Assembly (NCBI GenBank): GCA_050084515.1
Contig: CM114274.1
Span: 13,826,001-13,890,000, forward strand
Direction of reading: 5' to 3'
DNA from: Blasia pusilla
Taxonomy: Eukaryota > Marchantiophyta > Marchantiopsida > Blasiales
Length of the DNA stretch: 64,000 nucleotides
The notes beneath the pieces were generated by a model. That model did no database searches and was not told the DNA's origin. It saw only the letters and a program-made list of their open reading frames with translations. Shown piece after piece: positions 22,681-33,305 of this stretch (position 1 is its first letter; every line of letters begins with the position of its first letter). A program made the position numbers and the translations under genes.

Positions 22681-25629
22681 ATATTACATGTAATTGGCCA
22701 TGAGAAAATACACGAGTAGGCAAGTAAATGCCCATCTTTTGTAAAGTTTGACCTTGGGACTTATTGATTGTCATATCAAAACCGGACGAATAGGGAATTG
22801 AAACCTATGTAAATCAAATGGCAAACCTGAATCTGATGTAATCAATAGGATACGTGAAATAAAAACTCGATCTCAAATATTCTTTCAGCATCTATGCAAT
22901 CTTGCATAAATCCACGAATCACCAATCTTGTCCCGTTTGCTTGTCCAAGTGCTCCATTCATGTTTCATAAAAGCATGATTGGTGCACCAATCTTTAAACA
23001 TAATCAATGCGGAGGAAGTCCTTAAGGCAAGCATGTATTCAAAAACTCAGTTGGAAATATATGAGTCATCCCCTCGTTTGGAATAGAGTCGACGTTGAGA
23101 TAAACTTGCTCTTGTATAAAAAATATAATGAGTTTGTGAGAAAAGGTATTATTAATATCCAGACTTCCCAAAGAATAACTCTTTTATAAAGGTTAAAGGG
23201 ATTACCTCTCCTGGAAATCGTGACATTACGCATGCATTTATGTCATCAACATCTTTATTTCTCAAAGTCGAAATTGTATCTCTCAAGAAATTGATGTCAT
23301 TCAATTCGCATGGGAAATTGCCATATATCAAATGAATAAGATCATATATCTTATTACTTTTAAGAACAATTTCAGATGATAATTGTATAAAGTCTTCTCC
23401 CAAATGAGGATGCAAAGATATACGATCCTCTCCCACTTCTAATAACCAATCAGCAAAAGTTTTTTTTTCACTACGCAAGTGATCTTCCAACCTTTGAACT
23501 CACATGTTTGTTGTCAACTTCATGACCTTTACATTAGACCAAAGAAATGACCTCTTTATGGTGGCTTGGATGATTTGCGGATGATCCCCATGACGAACAA
23601 CATGCAACACTGGACGAAAATCACCACCAAATACCTTAAGTTTTCCACCAAATGGTAATTATCGTAGATCATAAAAAACAACTCCCATAATATCTTGCAA
23701 ATTTTGATTCACAACCTCAAATGCGTGACGATGAGCCATAAGTGTTTCATCCCATATAATAAGCATTGCATCACGGATTAAGCACGCTCCATCACTATTA
23801 ACTGATAAGCTACAATAAAAAAAAGGGGAGTAAATTAGAAGTTGTGCCACCATAATTGGAGGTAATCAAAATTTATGCATCATCAAAATTGGCACTTACT
23901 TGCAAGTAGGGCTCTCATGAAGATTGATGGTGATTTTGAATCGCGAATGTGTAGTACTCCTCCGTCTAAAAATAGAGTTGCTATTCCGGATGACGCCACA
24001 GCCAAAGCTATACCTCTTGCACTCCTTACACTTGCAAGGAAAAGATTAGATAAAAATGTTTTTCCCGTTCCACCTGGACCATCAATGAAATTTTTTTGAT
24101 TGAAGGCGTTGGAAGTTAGGTTGGGGCATGTCTAGAACGTCAAACACTCTTTTTCCTTGATCTTGTAAGTAATAATGGACTTCCAACAATGCAATATTAA
24201 CCGTAGCATCTTCAATGGGAAGATTAGGAATTCCAATTTTCTACAAAAGAGGATGATAACCCAAAATTGGTTAGTATGTGAATGCTCAATAGAAGATACT
24301 ATTAGGAAGAAAACATATGATGCAAGGATAGTAATGAATTCTTACCTGACAGTGTTCATATAAGAGATCTTCTACCATTGGAACCAAGAATTGACTCCAA
24401 AGTATTGCAGGTTGAGCAGATATGTTGTATGCTAGAATAATTGCAAATAGGCGACGAAGTGAAGAACTTGTATGGATTGTAGAAGCTTATTCAAAGCAAG
24501 AGATCAATAATATTGGATTGATTCCTTCCGTGGTCTTTCACTGGCTCAAGGGAGGGGATGGATGAACTTATTTATGATGTAATCCGGTCAACGGCATCCA
24601 CGAGAATCCACAATATCATGTGGCAATGCAAGCTACCTCTTCCCTGTATCTCATAATGAAGTAGATATTCTTGAACTCTACCTAGAAGCCGCGGCCTTGA
24701 GAAGATGAATGAGGACAGAAAAGAATGAAGTATGCTATGAAAAAACTGTGCACAGTCAATTAGAGCATCACGCCATGTGAAATTGGGATTGAATTTATGA
24801 AGGATAACATCTATATCATCAAACTCTACCCATCGTGTTGTAGAAACTTCATTAGAAGTTAGTGTCAGGAATAGATGGGGCATTCCCCATTTGTGCACCA
24901 TAGCTTTGAGGTCCTTGAGACGCCGTTAGTGCCAAGCAGGATTACCAGGTATCTGAGGGCTAACAAAATATTTGGATAGATGGTGATACAATTCTTCATC
25001 ATTGAAATGGGGCTTATCCTTACGAAGACGATCCAATTCTTTATTAAGAACAAAGGTCTTTGACGTAGAGCACAATGCAATAGATTGGCGCAACTGATAC
25101 ATTAGTAGAGGGTAAGGGATGAACAACAAAAATACGTTGAATAGCTGTCGAGATCGTTGTCGGATATAGTCTAAAAAGGTAGATTTGCCTATAATGTATC
25201 CACGGTGAAAAGGGAACAAGAATGGAAATGATGTTGTTTCTATAGTGAGTCTCGAATTAAGGGATGTTCCAGACACATCAGTGAGGAGCTTGTCACGAGA
25301 AAATGCCATTCCTCGCAAACATATAGAACCATTATCAAATATATCAGTAGAGCTTTGTCTCTGGACAGGCAAGGAGTATGCAACATCTTGTAAGATGTTT
25401 AAGTTAGGATGGTAAGGATCATGATTAATGCGATGTGTGACTTGCCCTTTGTCTTGTGAGGCCTTAACAATGCTTTGCACAGAAGATGAGGGAAGTACAA
25501 CCAACCGAGATGTAGGATTGGGTAATTCTATAAGAGTCTTGTAATCTTTGTATAAAGGATTAATTCTAAGATTGATCTTGAGAATCTGCTGAATTCCCTA
25601 CGGGATTGAACATCCCCCCTCATGCATCT
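22680..25629 (-). pseudogene. Helitron Rep/helicase gene, 3' part
   Basis: Reading the minus strand downwards, 24926-25600 is the Helitron N-terminal domain (FPFLFPFHRGYIIGKSTFLD). At 24572-24901 is the rolling-circle Rep domain with its HUH-type box (GSLHCHMIL, near 24620-24650). A Pif1-family helicase follows, with Walker A GPGGTGKT at about 24064-24090 and Walker B IIWDE near 23750. FADWLLEVGEDR and FPGEVIPLTF lie at 23190-23460, and the late helicase motif MTINKSQGQT starts at 22774. These are the hallmarks of a protein that nicks and unwinds DNA for rolling-circle transposition. Frames change several times, and a TAG near 25600 interrupts the N-terminal domain, so the gene is inactive. 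Its 5' part lies beyond the retrotransposon at 35104. Confidence 0.9.
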
Positions 25630-25633
25630 CACT
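25630..25633. repeat. Target-site duplication CACT (left)
   Basis: CACT directly precedes the TG end of the retrotransposon and is repeated after its CA end at 35104-35107. Collapsing the pair keeps the Helitron frame open across the junction. Confidence 0.85.
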
Positions 25634-25770
25634 TGTCGTGCGCATACATATCGCTACACAACATACATCGTTGGTCACATCTACACCACACAATACCGAT
25701 TTTCCCCACACACGGGTCGATCCACACATGTACAAAAATCAACTCATATATATACATGGAGATCACACAA
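25634..25770 (-). repeat. Terminal repeat segment B2
   Basis: 137 bp, about 95% identical to B1 (26254-26390). It forms the 3' terminus of the integrated element, ending GCACGACA in element orientation. Confidence 0.9.
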
Positions 25771-25771
25771 C

Positions 25772-26251
25772 AAAAATAAAGAGTAGTAAAAACGGCACAC
25801 CCGGCCTAAAACTCCACTCCTCAATCTACATCGACATATCGAGCCTCGTCCACCCTGTGCTATCAAGGAATCCGGACGCTAGCACCCTAGTCCTAGCTCA
25901 CACACATACAAGGGAGGTGCTCCAACGGCCCAACATGAGAAAGATGGCTTAGGAAAGCCATCTTCCTCTCTTATATAGGGTTGGGAAGAGCTAAAAGGCT
26001 CTTCCCCTAAAAATAACCCTCCCCTTGGTAACCTACGCGCACAAGTTACCAGGGGCGGGTGACCTAACCAACAAGTCATCCGGCTGTAAAAGACCTCAAC
26101 ATGAAAATTGTCAGAAACAAAGTTCCTGACACAATGGACCTATCTTCAACCTCATCCGACATTGTGGGACAAAGTTACGCTTAAGATAGTCCGGTGGCTC
26201 CTACGCCCTATCCACAATAGATCTCGACCTATCGGCTACTCAAATGTGACA
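25772..26251 (-). repeat. Terminal repeat segment A2 (promoter-bearing)
   Basis: 480 bp, colinear with A1 (34624-35103) with about 20 substitutions. It contains the TATATAAG box at 25970-25977 and the predicted transcript start near 25946. It begins TGTCACAT in element orientation. Confidence 0.92.
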
Positions 26252-26253
26252 GC

Positions 26254-26390
26254 TGTCGTGCACATACATATCGCTACACAACATACATGGATGGTCACAT
26301 CTACACCACACAACACCGATCTTCCCCACACACGGGTCGATCCACACATGTACAAAAATCAACTCATACATATACATGGAGATCACACAA
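26254..26390 (-). repeat. Terminal repeat segment B1
   Basis: 137 bp. It follows the purine tract directly and joins A2 through the palindrome GACAGCTGTC (26248-26257), whose central GC is absent when the outer ends A1 and B2 are brought together. Confidence 0.92.
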
Positions 26391-26401
26391 CCGCCCCCCT
26401 A
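26391..26401 (-). promoter_or_regulatory. Polypurine tract of the retrotransposon
   Basis: On the minus strand this is TAGGGGGGCGG, immediately upstream of B1. That is the expected position for the plus-strand DNA primer that defines the U3 start. Confidence 0.75.
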
Positions 26402-26466
26402 GCTGGCAGTTGGATCCCCCAACTCCAGATAGAAAATATCACATCTCTTTGACATGACCTACTACC

Positions 26467-26991
26467 CTATACACATCTCGGACACATCCATCGTCCCGTG
26501 GGAACCACATCAAGAGGGGGGGGGGTCAGACATGACATATGCCACCCTTGAGAACAACCATCATACACCAACATGGTGGCTGCACCCCTCGCAGATCCGC
26601 ACAACATACACCTCAAGCCTGCAGGTACCACTGCCAAGCTCGGATCCACCATCCCATCTACGTTCGGAAGATGACATGGTGCACAATTGCGCACATGATC
26701 CTTCCAAACCATACCATCCCGTCCCTCCAACATGAGGACTCCGGTCGGTAATACCTCGCGCACACTTAGGATCGTACGCCCTGTAGTGACATCTAGCGTC
26801 GTGGGTGCCGCCTGCTGTAAATACATGTAATCTCCAGGATGAAACCTCCTAATCCCTGGACGATAACCTCCTCCACAAATGGTCGCGTACCTCAATGTAT
26901 CTCTATGCTGGGAAATAGCTAAGTTCTCAAAGGCCATAGACATAACTCTACGAAAAACTTCTGCCCTAACTAAACCCATGCTTGTACCCAC
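26467..26991 (-). pseudogene. Integrase C-terminal region with PHD finger
   Basis: About 174 residues. The first ~100 correspond to the post-catalytic integrase region (FHPGDYMYLQQ..., LEGRDGMVWKDHVRNCAPCHLP). The last ~50 form a PHD finger: CMLC, then YDGC, WHMSC and CPRC before the stop at 26467-26469. PHD fingers read methylated or unmodified histone H3 tails. In this position a chromodomain is the usual targeting module of chromoviruses. One zinc ligand appears to be lost, since the usual C-D-x-C reads Y-D-G-C. Presumed role: steering integration to particular chromatin. Confidence 0.85.
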
Positions 26992-27109
26992 ACATCTGGA
27001 TCATCAAGATCTAACACCTCCGCCATGTCACGTCGAATCACTGCAGGTAAATCTGGCTCTCTCCCAAAGAGCAAAAAGTACGGTGAAAATGACGCCAAGG
27101 ATGCCTACC

Positions 27110-27989
27110 GACTAAAGCGATAACCCATAGCCAACCATGACAACTGTAGGTCCCACTCCCTCAACTGTCCCCACTGTAAGCCATACTTGCGCAATCCTCT
27201 CTTCACCGTATGTACCACTCTCTCCGCCAACCCATCCGCCTCAGGATGATCTCAGGATGTGGTGCGGTGATCTATCAGCGCCTGATCACACAAGGCCTGA
27301 AACTCTCCCCTAAACTCGGTACCCTCGTCAGTCAACACCTCCGCCAATGCACCAAAGTGACTAAGCACACGATCTAGAAACGCATAAGCTATTGTCTTGC
27401 TCGCCTTGTCTCGTAGTGCCACCAACTCTATCCACTTGGAGAAATGCTCCAGCATGACCAACAGGTACCTATGATGATGCCCTGTCAATTGCAAAGGTCC
27501 CGCAAAGTCTAAACTCCACCGATAACCTAAACCCATAATTGGCAAAGGATGTAAATGCGGAGTGGGAGCATTGAAGGATGCTCGCACTCTGTCACATACC
27601 ATACATCTGGCCATAAACTGCTGTATCCGAGTATGCATGTCGCGCCACCAATACTGAACCTGGAGTAAGCTGTAAGTACGCTTTACTCCGAAATGTTCCA
27701 ACTCCTCATGGGCATGTCGCACTACACGTGCTCGCTGGGAAGGATGAGGTACCACTCGTATCCTACTATCTTCCCATACCCGCAAAATGTGAGTCCCCTC
27801 CCACCTGAACCTCTTGGCTCTCTGTAGGATTCGATCCTGCTCCCTAGCACTCACTGTACTCGCAATGACGCCAGTGCGCAAGAACTCCACAACCTCCACG
27901 TCGTCATGGATATCACGACCACCTGTCGCCTCCTCACTAACCTCCGGATCCAAAGACTCATCATCCAACCCCACCATTGGAGTCATCAC
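27110..27989 (-). pseudogene. Integrase zinc-binding and catalytic core
   Basis: This shows an HHCC zinc domain (HAHEELEHFG ... CMVCDR) followed by the DDE core: WSLDFAGPL carries the first Asp and VLTDEGTEF the second. The expected third acidic residue lies beyond a stop at 27252-27254. The enzyme class joins retroelement cDNA ends to host DNA, and this is the main argument that the element is not a DIRS (tyrosine recombinase) element. The frame differs from the PHD segment, so a frameshift lies between about 27250 and 26990. Confidence 0.9.
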
Positions 27990-28682
27990 CTATGGCTGAC
28001 CTGCAATAGTCAACCAACAAAGATAGGCAGATGCATGCCAACCGGGCACCATCTCCTCGTCACTCTCTCCGTGCCATCGAGCTCCTGTGTCGTCTCTCTG
28101 GCTCGGACATGGGTTACGACTCAACCCATCCACATCCTGGTTCAGCCGACCTGGCCTATGAACCACCTCAAACTCATACTCCTGTAGTAATAGAGCCCAC
28201 CTGGCAAGCTTGCCCGTAAGCTTGTCGGACGCCATCAACCACCTCAACGGCTGATGATCAATGATAAGTGTGAAAGGGTTGCCAAATAAATAACACCTAA
28301 AATATGCCACGGCCCACACAACAGCCAAGCACTCTCCCTCGTACGAGCTGTACTTCGCCTCTGCAATGTTATTCGATCGGCTCGCGTAAGCCACATCGAA
28401 CTCCCTCTCCTCGTTATCCCTCTGAGTAAGCACTGCTCCTAGACCCAACATGCTCCAATCCGTATGTAACTGGAATGGGCGACCCCTAACCAGTCTATGT
28501 AAAATGGGTGAGGACGTCACCCTGTCCTTGAGCTCTAGAAATGCTCGCTCCTGATCATTTCCCCACAACCAAACCTGATCAAGTCTCGTCAACAAGGTCA
28601 AAGACTTTGCGATCGCACTAAAACCCTTGACATACCGTCGATAGAAGTTTGCGAGTCCAAGAAATGCTTGGACTCGACTCAC
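27990..28682 (-). pseudogene. RNase H domain of the retrotransposon polyprotein
   Basis: Begins with the RT/RNase H connection (VQAFLGLANFYRRYVKGFS) and shows the Ty3-type RNase H pattern: FQLHTDWSMLGLGAVL with the first Asp, then the YSSYEGECLAVVWAV segment with its Glu, LIIDHQPLRWL and RPGRLNQDVDGLSR. It is in the same frame as the integrase. Confidence 0.92.
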
Positions 28683-28719
28683 ATCTCAGAGGGCCTGCTG
28701 CAATAGCCTCTACCTTCGC

Positions 28720-29580
28720 CAAATGCGCTTAACGCCTAACCCACTCGGATATATGGTGTGTCCCAAGTACTCAATCTGCTCTTGAAAGAATCTACACTTG
28801 CCTGGATGTAACTTCAGCCCATGTAACTGCAATCGCCGAAACACCTCCTCCAAGTGTCACTCATGCTCCTCAACCGTGGAATTGAAGATAAGAATATCAT
28901 CTATGTAACATCTTACAAAATCCAAGCCAGCCAGAATCCTATCCATCACTCTCTGAAACTCTGCAGGCGCGTTCTTCAACCCAAATGGTAAGAACCGCCA
29001 CTGATATAAGCAATCTCTCCCAAACCGATCTATCCCCCAAAATGTTGTCTTCTCCCTGTCCTCCAACATGATAGGAAGCTGATGATAGCCAGCACGGAGA
29101 TCTAAAGTACTGAAGATCTTTGCATGCCCTACCGCATCAAAGATCTCCTCAGAGTAGGCATGGCGTCGATCTAACTCTCTGCAGCCGGTTGATAGGAAGG
29201 TAATCTCCACACATCCACCTATCCGTCCAATTGCCATACATATCCTTCTTCGCCGGCATGACTGTGGCAGATGTATACTCCCCATGTGATAACTCCACAA
29301 GTCCTGCCTCCAACAAGTCTTGACTCTTGCTCTGAATCAAGGCTCGCTCCATATCAGAATACCTGTAGGGTCGACGAAAGATGGGCGTATCACTAGCCAA
29401 CTCAATCCGTATCCCGGGACCTTTCAGCGTACCCAAGTCTCTCATACTGAAGGCAAAATAACTGACATGCCCTCTCAGAAACCTTTGAACTCGCCGTCGC
29501 TCTCCTCCTATCAACTTGAGACCTATCACAGGCTCCCAAGTCTCCATCGTGACCTCACTTGGAGAGGACGCAACCTCCAA
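28720..29580 (-). pseudogene. Reverse transcriptase of the retrotransposon
   Basis: The RT fingers are in one frame (29149-29580; IFRRPYRYS, EAGLVELSHGEYTS) and the palm in another (28857-29300; FSTLDLRAGYHQL, FLPFGLKNAPAEFQRVMD, catalytic box CYIDDILIF). A frameshift lies near 29270-29300. A TGA at about 28857-28859 interrupts the thumb, which continues in sense to about 28720 (KLHPGKCRFF, IEYLGH). The motif order and spelling are of the Ty3/gypsy (Metaviridae) type. Confidence 0.95.
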
Positions 29581-29869
29581 CTTTGGTTGCTATGTAGCAA
29601 CCCTAGCCACCTCCGCAACAACCACTCCACTCTGACCTCCTACACCATGCTCCACATCCAAAAAATGAACATGTACTACTCTAGCCGCCTTCGCACTCTC
29701 TACTCGAACGACGTCCCAGGAAGTCCATGGGTGCCTATCTCTCCTCGTCTCGCCCCCAGCCAATGCCTGTATAGACCCAGTAGGCAATGGTCCAACTCGT
29801 GGACGTGACGGCATGGATGACACTCGCATCCATCTCTGCTCAGCCATACCTAGGTTGACTATCCATGTG

Positions 29870-30929
29870 AGACAATTGAGGTCCATCGCCTACCCCAACA
29901 CCTGTCTCCGTGATGCCTCAGTCATCCTTGGCACCGTCGTAGTACCGGTAGTGAACCCCATGGCGCGCTCGCGCTCATCTACTGTAGGCTCCTCCAATGC
30001 TCCGGTCATCTCATCCCAAATCATGCCTGGCCCTCCCTGACGAAAGGCATGGGATGCTGGGAAGCTCACCAATGTAGATAAGGCTGCCTTGAACTCCCCC
30101 ACCCTATTGGCCATGGCCAACGGTGGTCTATCATCCCGTGTCACCTCCTGAAATCGACGCCCTGAGCCCAAAATAGCATCCATTGTGAGATGTGGTGCTC
30201 TCTGGACTCCACTGTATGCTCGACTCAGTACCTCTGATGGTATCACGTTCGTCCTCCACAGTCGTGGACGATGGACACGTGACCCAACTCTCGCTGCATC
30301 TAACAACACAGCCGGTCCCAACCTGGACCTCACCTAATGTACACTCATCATCACACGTGCACAAGTGTCTCCCAACAATGGCACGTTCTCCAAAATGTAC
30401 GGTGGAGAACATATCTGACTCTCCTGCAAGTGTCGTACTACTCGCAGCATCACCCAAAACATCCCTGACCTCGGATCCTGCAATCCAAATCCTCGGCCAG
30501 CTGATGAATGACCCTGACATGGCCATCCAGCAATCACCAAATGAATGGTGCCAAGTCTATCCAGATCCTGCGCCCCCACCAAAGAGCTGTCGGTGGGTAG
30601 CGTATGTTGATATATTCCCGTACTGCAGATACCGACAACAACTCAGGATACCTCTGGACCAATCTTGCCACGTGACGTAATGATACTCGCCGCGCGGTCT
30701 TGTCTCTCTCCACATAAAGGTACTGATGCACCCGTATGCCCGCCTGCAATAGTGCAGCCAATCCGGTGTTAATCCCTCCGAAGAGATCTAACACCCTAAC
30801 ACCCTCCTCTGGGCACTGCCACATAACAGGTGTGGTATCTAGTGGGGTTATTCCCTCCACTCCAAGAGCCCGATCGCCACGTGACTCTCGCGGTAGTGGG
30901 ATAAAAACATGACTCCACGCCTGCCTCAC
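29870..30929 (-). pseudogene. Cytosine-5 DNA methyltransferase domain inside the retrotransposon
   Basis: All diagnostic C5-methyltransferase motifs occur in order. Motif I is VLDLFGGINTG (30794-30762, SAM binding). Motif IV is GWPCQG with the catalytic Cys (PCQG at 30522-30511). Motif VI is LENV (ENV at 30393-30385). Motif VIII is HRPR (near 30273-30262). A motif IX-like VDERERAMGF lies near 29970, and motif X LG-x-AMDLN near 29893-29870. The domain lies between the protease-like region and RT. One frameshift occurs near 30585-30595, between motifs I and IV, and TAG codons interrupt at 30334-30336 and within motif X. The region after motif VIII is the likely target-recognition domain. It presumably methylated element or host DNA. 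Comparable captures by retroelements have been reported in other eukaryotes. It cannot be functional here as it stands. Confidence 0.93.
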
Positions 30930-31157
30930 GAGGTCGTCGGCACTCCTCTATAGCTCCCAAGTCGTACCCCACAATGGTGAAGAAGCCTCGCCAACATGGG
31001 AAGAGACACCCGCCATGGCCTGTCTCTCTGTGGGACTATCCGCTACTGGGACATCCTCCGCATCCTCCAAAAACTCTCCTGGCCAACTAACACTACCTGT
31101 GAAAGCTGCCAACGTGGTCACAGACTCGCCTCGTTATCGACCACCTCGTCCCGCAAA

Positions 31158-32189
31158 CTACACGGGTAACTGACTCATCCGGCCGTCACCTGACCACCAT
31201 CCTAGCCGATAAGCAACGGTCTCTTCCCAGAAGTCAAGGATGAATCCTAGGGGATATAACACTGTACTCCCCACCAACACATCGTACAACTCAGTTGGTG
31301 TCGTAATCGCACGTGTGCGCACCATAGTCGTCGCATGCCATGACTCTGTGGGGAACGTCCCAAGTACCGGCTCTGAGGGCAAGTCCACCACCTCCTCAAG
31401 TACCTCTGAACAAGAAGCAGTCATCTCTCCACGCTCACACAACGTGGCGGCCAACCGGAACACCTCAGCTGGTCCAACTCCCAACATCGCCAACTCTATG
31501 GCGGAAAATAGTGGAGTCTGACTCACTCTAGTGGCCACCTCCAACACTATGGTCGACACTGACTCCACTCGAGCCGGCATAGGACTTGTCACTCCAACTC
31601 CTCGTGACGTTGACGTAGGTGCCTGAACTGTAGGCATCGCTGGTCGTCGAGGCACCATGGATGGTGTGTGTAGTGCCTCCAAAAATGTGAACGATTGTGG
31701 AACCCTGGCCTGCCGCCCATCGGTCCCCTCTGGTGGGTCAATCTCAACTCCACCTCTCGATGGCTCGGTGCCTCTCGCAGCACCCCGAGTCACCACTGCA
31801 GCTGCCTCAACCTGGGCTGCACTACATATAAATCCCATACTGGCAAGATCCTCACCCGGTTCAGGGTAAGAGGTAGAGACTGGAGTCACACTAGCTACTT
31901 GCAGCTCCGTGCCTTCCCTAAGCTGCATCATCGTCATGGCAGCAATCCTCTGCTCCAACTGATCGATGCGTGAGAGAAGTGCCGGCTCTGGTGCTCCTGC
32001 TCCATCTCCTCTGGCTGGTGGTGGTCCTCTACCACCACGTCCAGGAAGAACTCCCCGACCTCCTCCAGGACGATTGCCCCCAGGCCCTCGGCCTACCTCT
32101 GGACGTGCCCCTCGACGAAGGTCAAGACATCTATCCCTAGTGTGACCATATCTGTGGCAATGGTCACACTGGTGCTGTGGTGGGGCCAT
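31158..32189 (-). pseudogene. Gag zinc knuckle, Pro/Gly linker and protease-like region
   Basis: A 343-codon frame starts near the knuckle CDHCHRYGHTRDRC (C-x2-C-x4-H-x4-C), then a Gly/Arg/Pro-rich linker. The C-terminal 60 residues include TELYDVLVGSTVLYPLGF, which resembles the C-terminal D-V-(L/I)-x-G strand of retroviral aspartic proteases. I do not see the DTG or DSG catalytic motif. A second, damaged knuckle (TCGGAHRQRDC) lies just upstream at about 32235-32270, interrupted by TAG codons. The same frame continues downstream through in-frame stops into the methyltransferase. Confidence 0.8.
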
Positions 32190-32294
32190 CCTGTGTGGCT
32201 CCTGAGCAATCGGAGGCGCTCGTGGTCCTCTCCCTGGGCAGTCTCTTTGCCTATGGGCCCCTCCACACGTCTAACAAGACCACATCGGTCCCTG

Positions 32295-33305
32295 CTAAGC
32301 AACATATGTAGGTGCGGGTCGTTGCCTTATAGGCTCACGGTACCCGCCTTGCTCTCTAGGCACACTGGCCCGCTCCTGTGGTACTGGTGCTCGCTGTGGC
32401 ACCTGTGGGGTCACCGTCGCTCGTGGACCCATCGACTCTCGAGAAAATCCAGCGGTCACTACCTGCTCCTCACTCATGTTGAGCTCAATACGCTCAGACA
32501 ACTCAAAGACCACCTTCAATGTGGGCTTCGCTGTGTGAATCAGCATCGCATCTCGGACTCTCCTCCGTAGTTCTCGGTCCAGAACCTCGACATCAATACT
32601 GGGATCGCTGCGCCTCAGTCACTCCAAACGTAACAATGATCAACCTCCTCATGCGTGTGAATGCCTCTCGACTCTCACCCGATCATTGCTGAAAATCCAG
32701 ACTCTTTAGCTTGTCGGCAGACGCTTTGGTAGCTCTTCCCCAACCGCTTCGGAAGAACTCCTTTGTGGGGCTGAAGTGGGTGCCCCCTCTACCAAGGTCT
32801 CGCCACATCGCTGTCTCGCTGCCCTCCTCTCCATCTAGTCTCCGGGCTGACGGTGTGGGTCTCTCTCCTCTCACAATCCCATCATATGCCTCGCGACCAC
32901 TAGTGGACACATACCCTGGAGCCCAATACATCCTCCAGGCATCGATCTCTACCGAATATAGTGATCGAAACTCCATGTAGTCATCCATCGGAGGACCCTC
33001 CTCAAGTCTTTGGAACAACCCCTTCCATGCCATGAAAGGGTTGAACCGTGTCGGGTCCGTATCTCTGGAAGTCGCACCATGTGTCGAACTCTGCATAAAA
33101 TCATCTAAGTCGATGGTGCCCCATTGCACCGAGAAACGACGCATGCCCCGATGGCCCATGTCGTCCATCTCTCGCCAAGTACTCTGTCTGCATGCGTGAT
33201 CTCGTCACCAGACCCAGTGTCCAGTGATGACGATCGAGTCATGGATGGATGTTGAGGGAGCTCCTCACTGGTAACCCCTCCGTATCTCACTCCACTCCGT
33301 GTCAC
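32295..33305 (-). pseudogene. Gag capsid-like region
   Basis: Three overlapping frames (33105-33305, 32683-33168, 32295-32546) cover an acidic/aromatic gag-like segment, with RFNPFMAWKGLFQRLEEGPP in the middle and LKVVFELSERIELNMSEEQ at the end, just before the knuckles. The identification rests on position and composition; no motif is decisive. Frameshifts lie near 33165 and 32600-32680. Confidence 0.65.

Noticed and set aside
25634-26390. A short TRIM-like element with B2 and B1 as its two LTRs and A2 as its interior
   Set aside because: A also occurs at the right end of the large element, and the duplicated CACT lies at the outermost B2 and A1 ends.
30192-30680. Plus-strand ORFs over the methyltransferase and gag (also 29320-29808, 31240-31973, 32142-32570)
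   Set aside because: They are antisense shadows; all recognisable motifs are on the minus strand.
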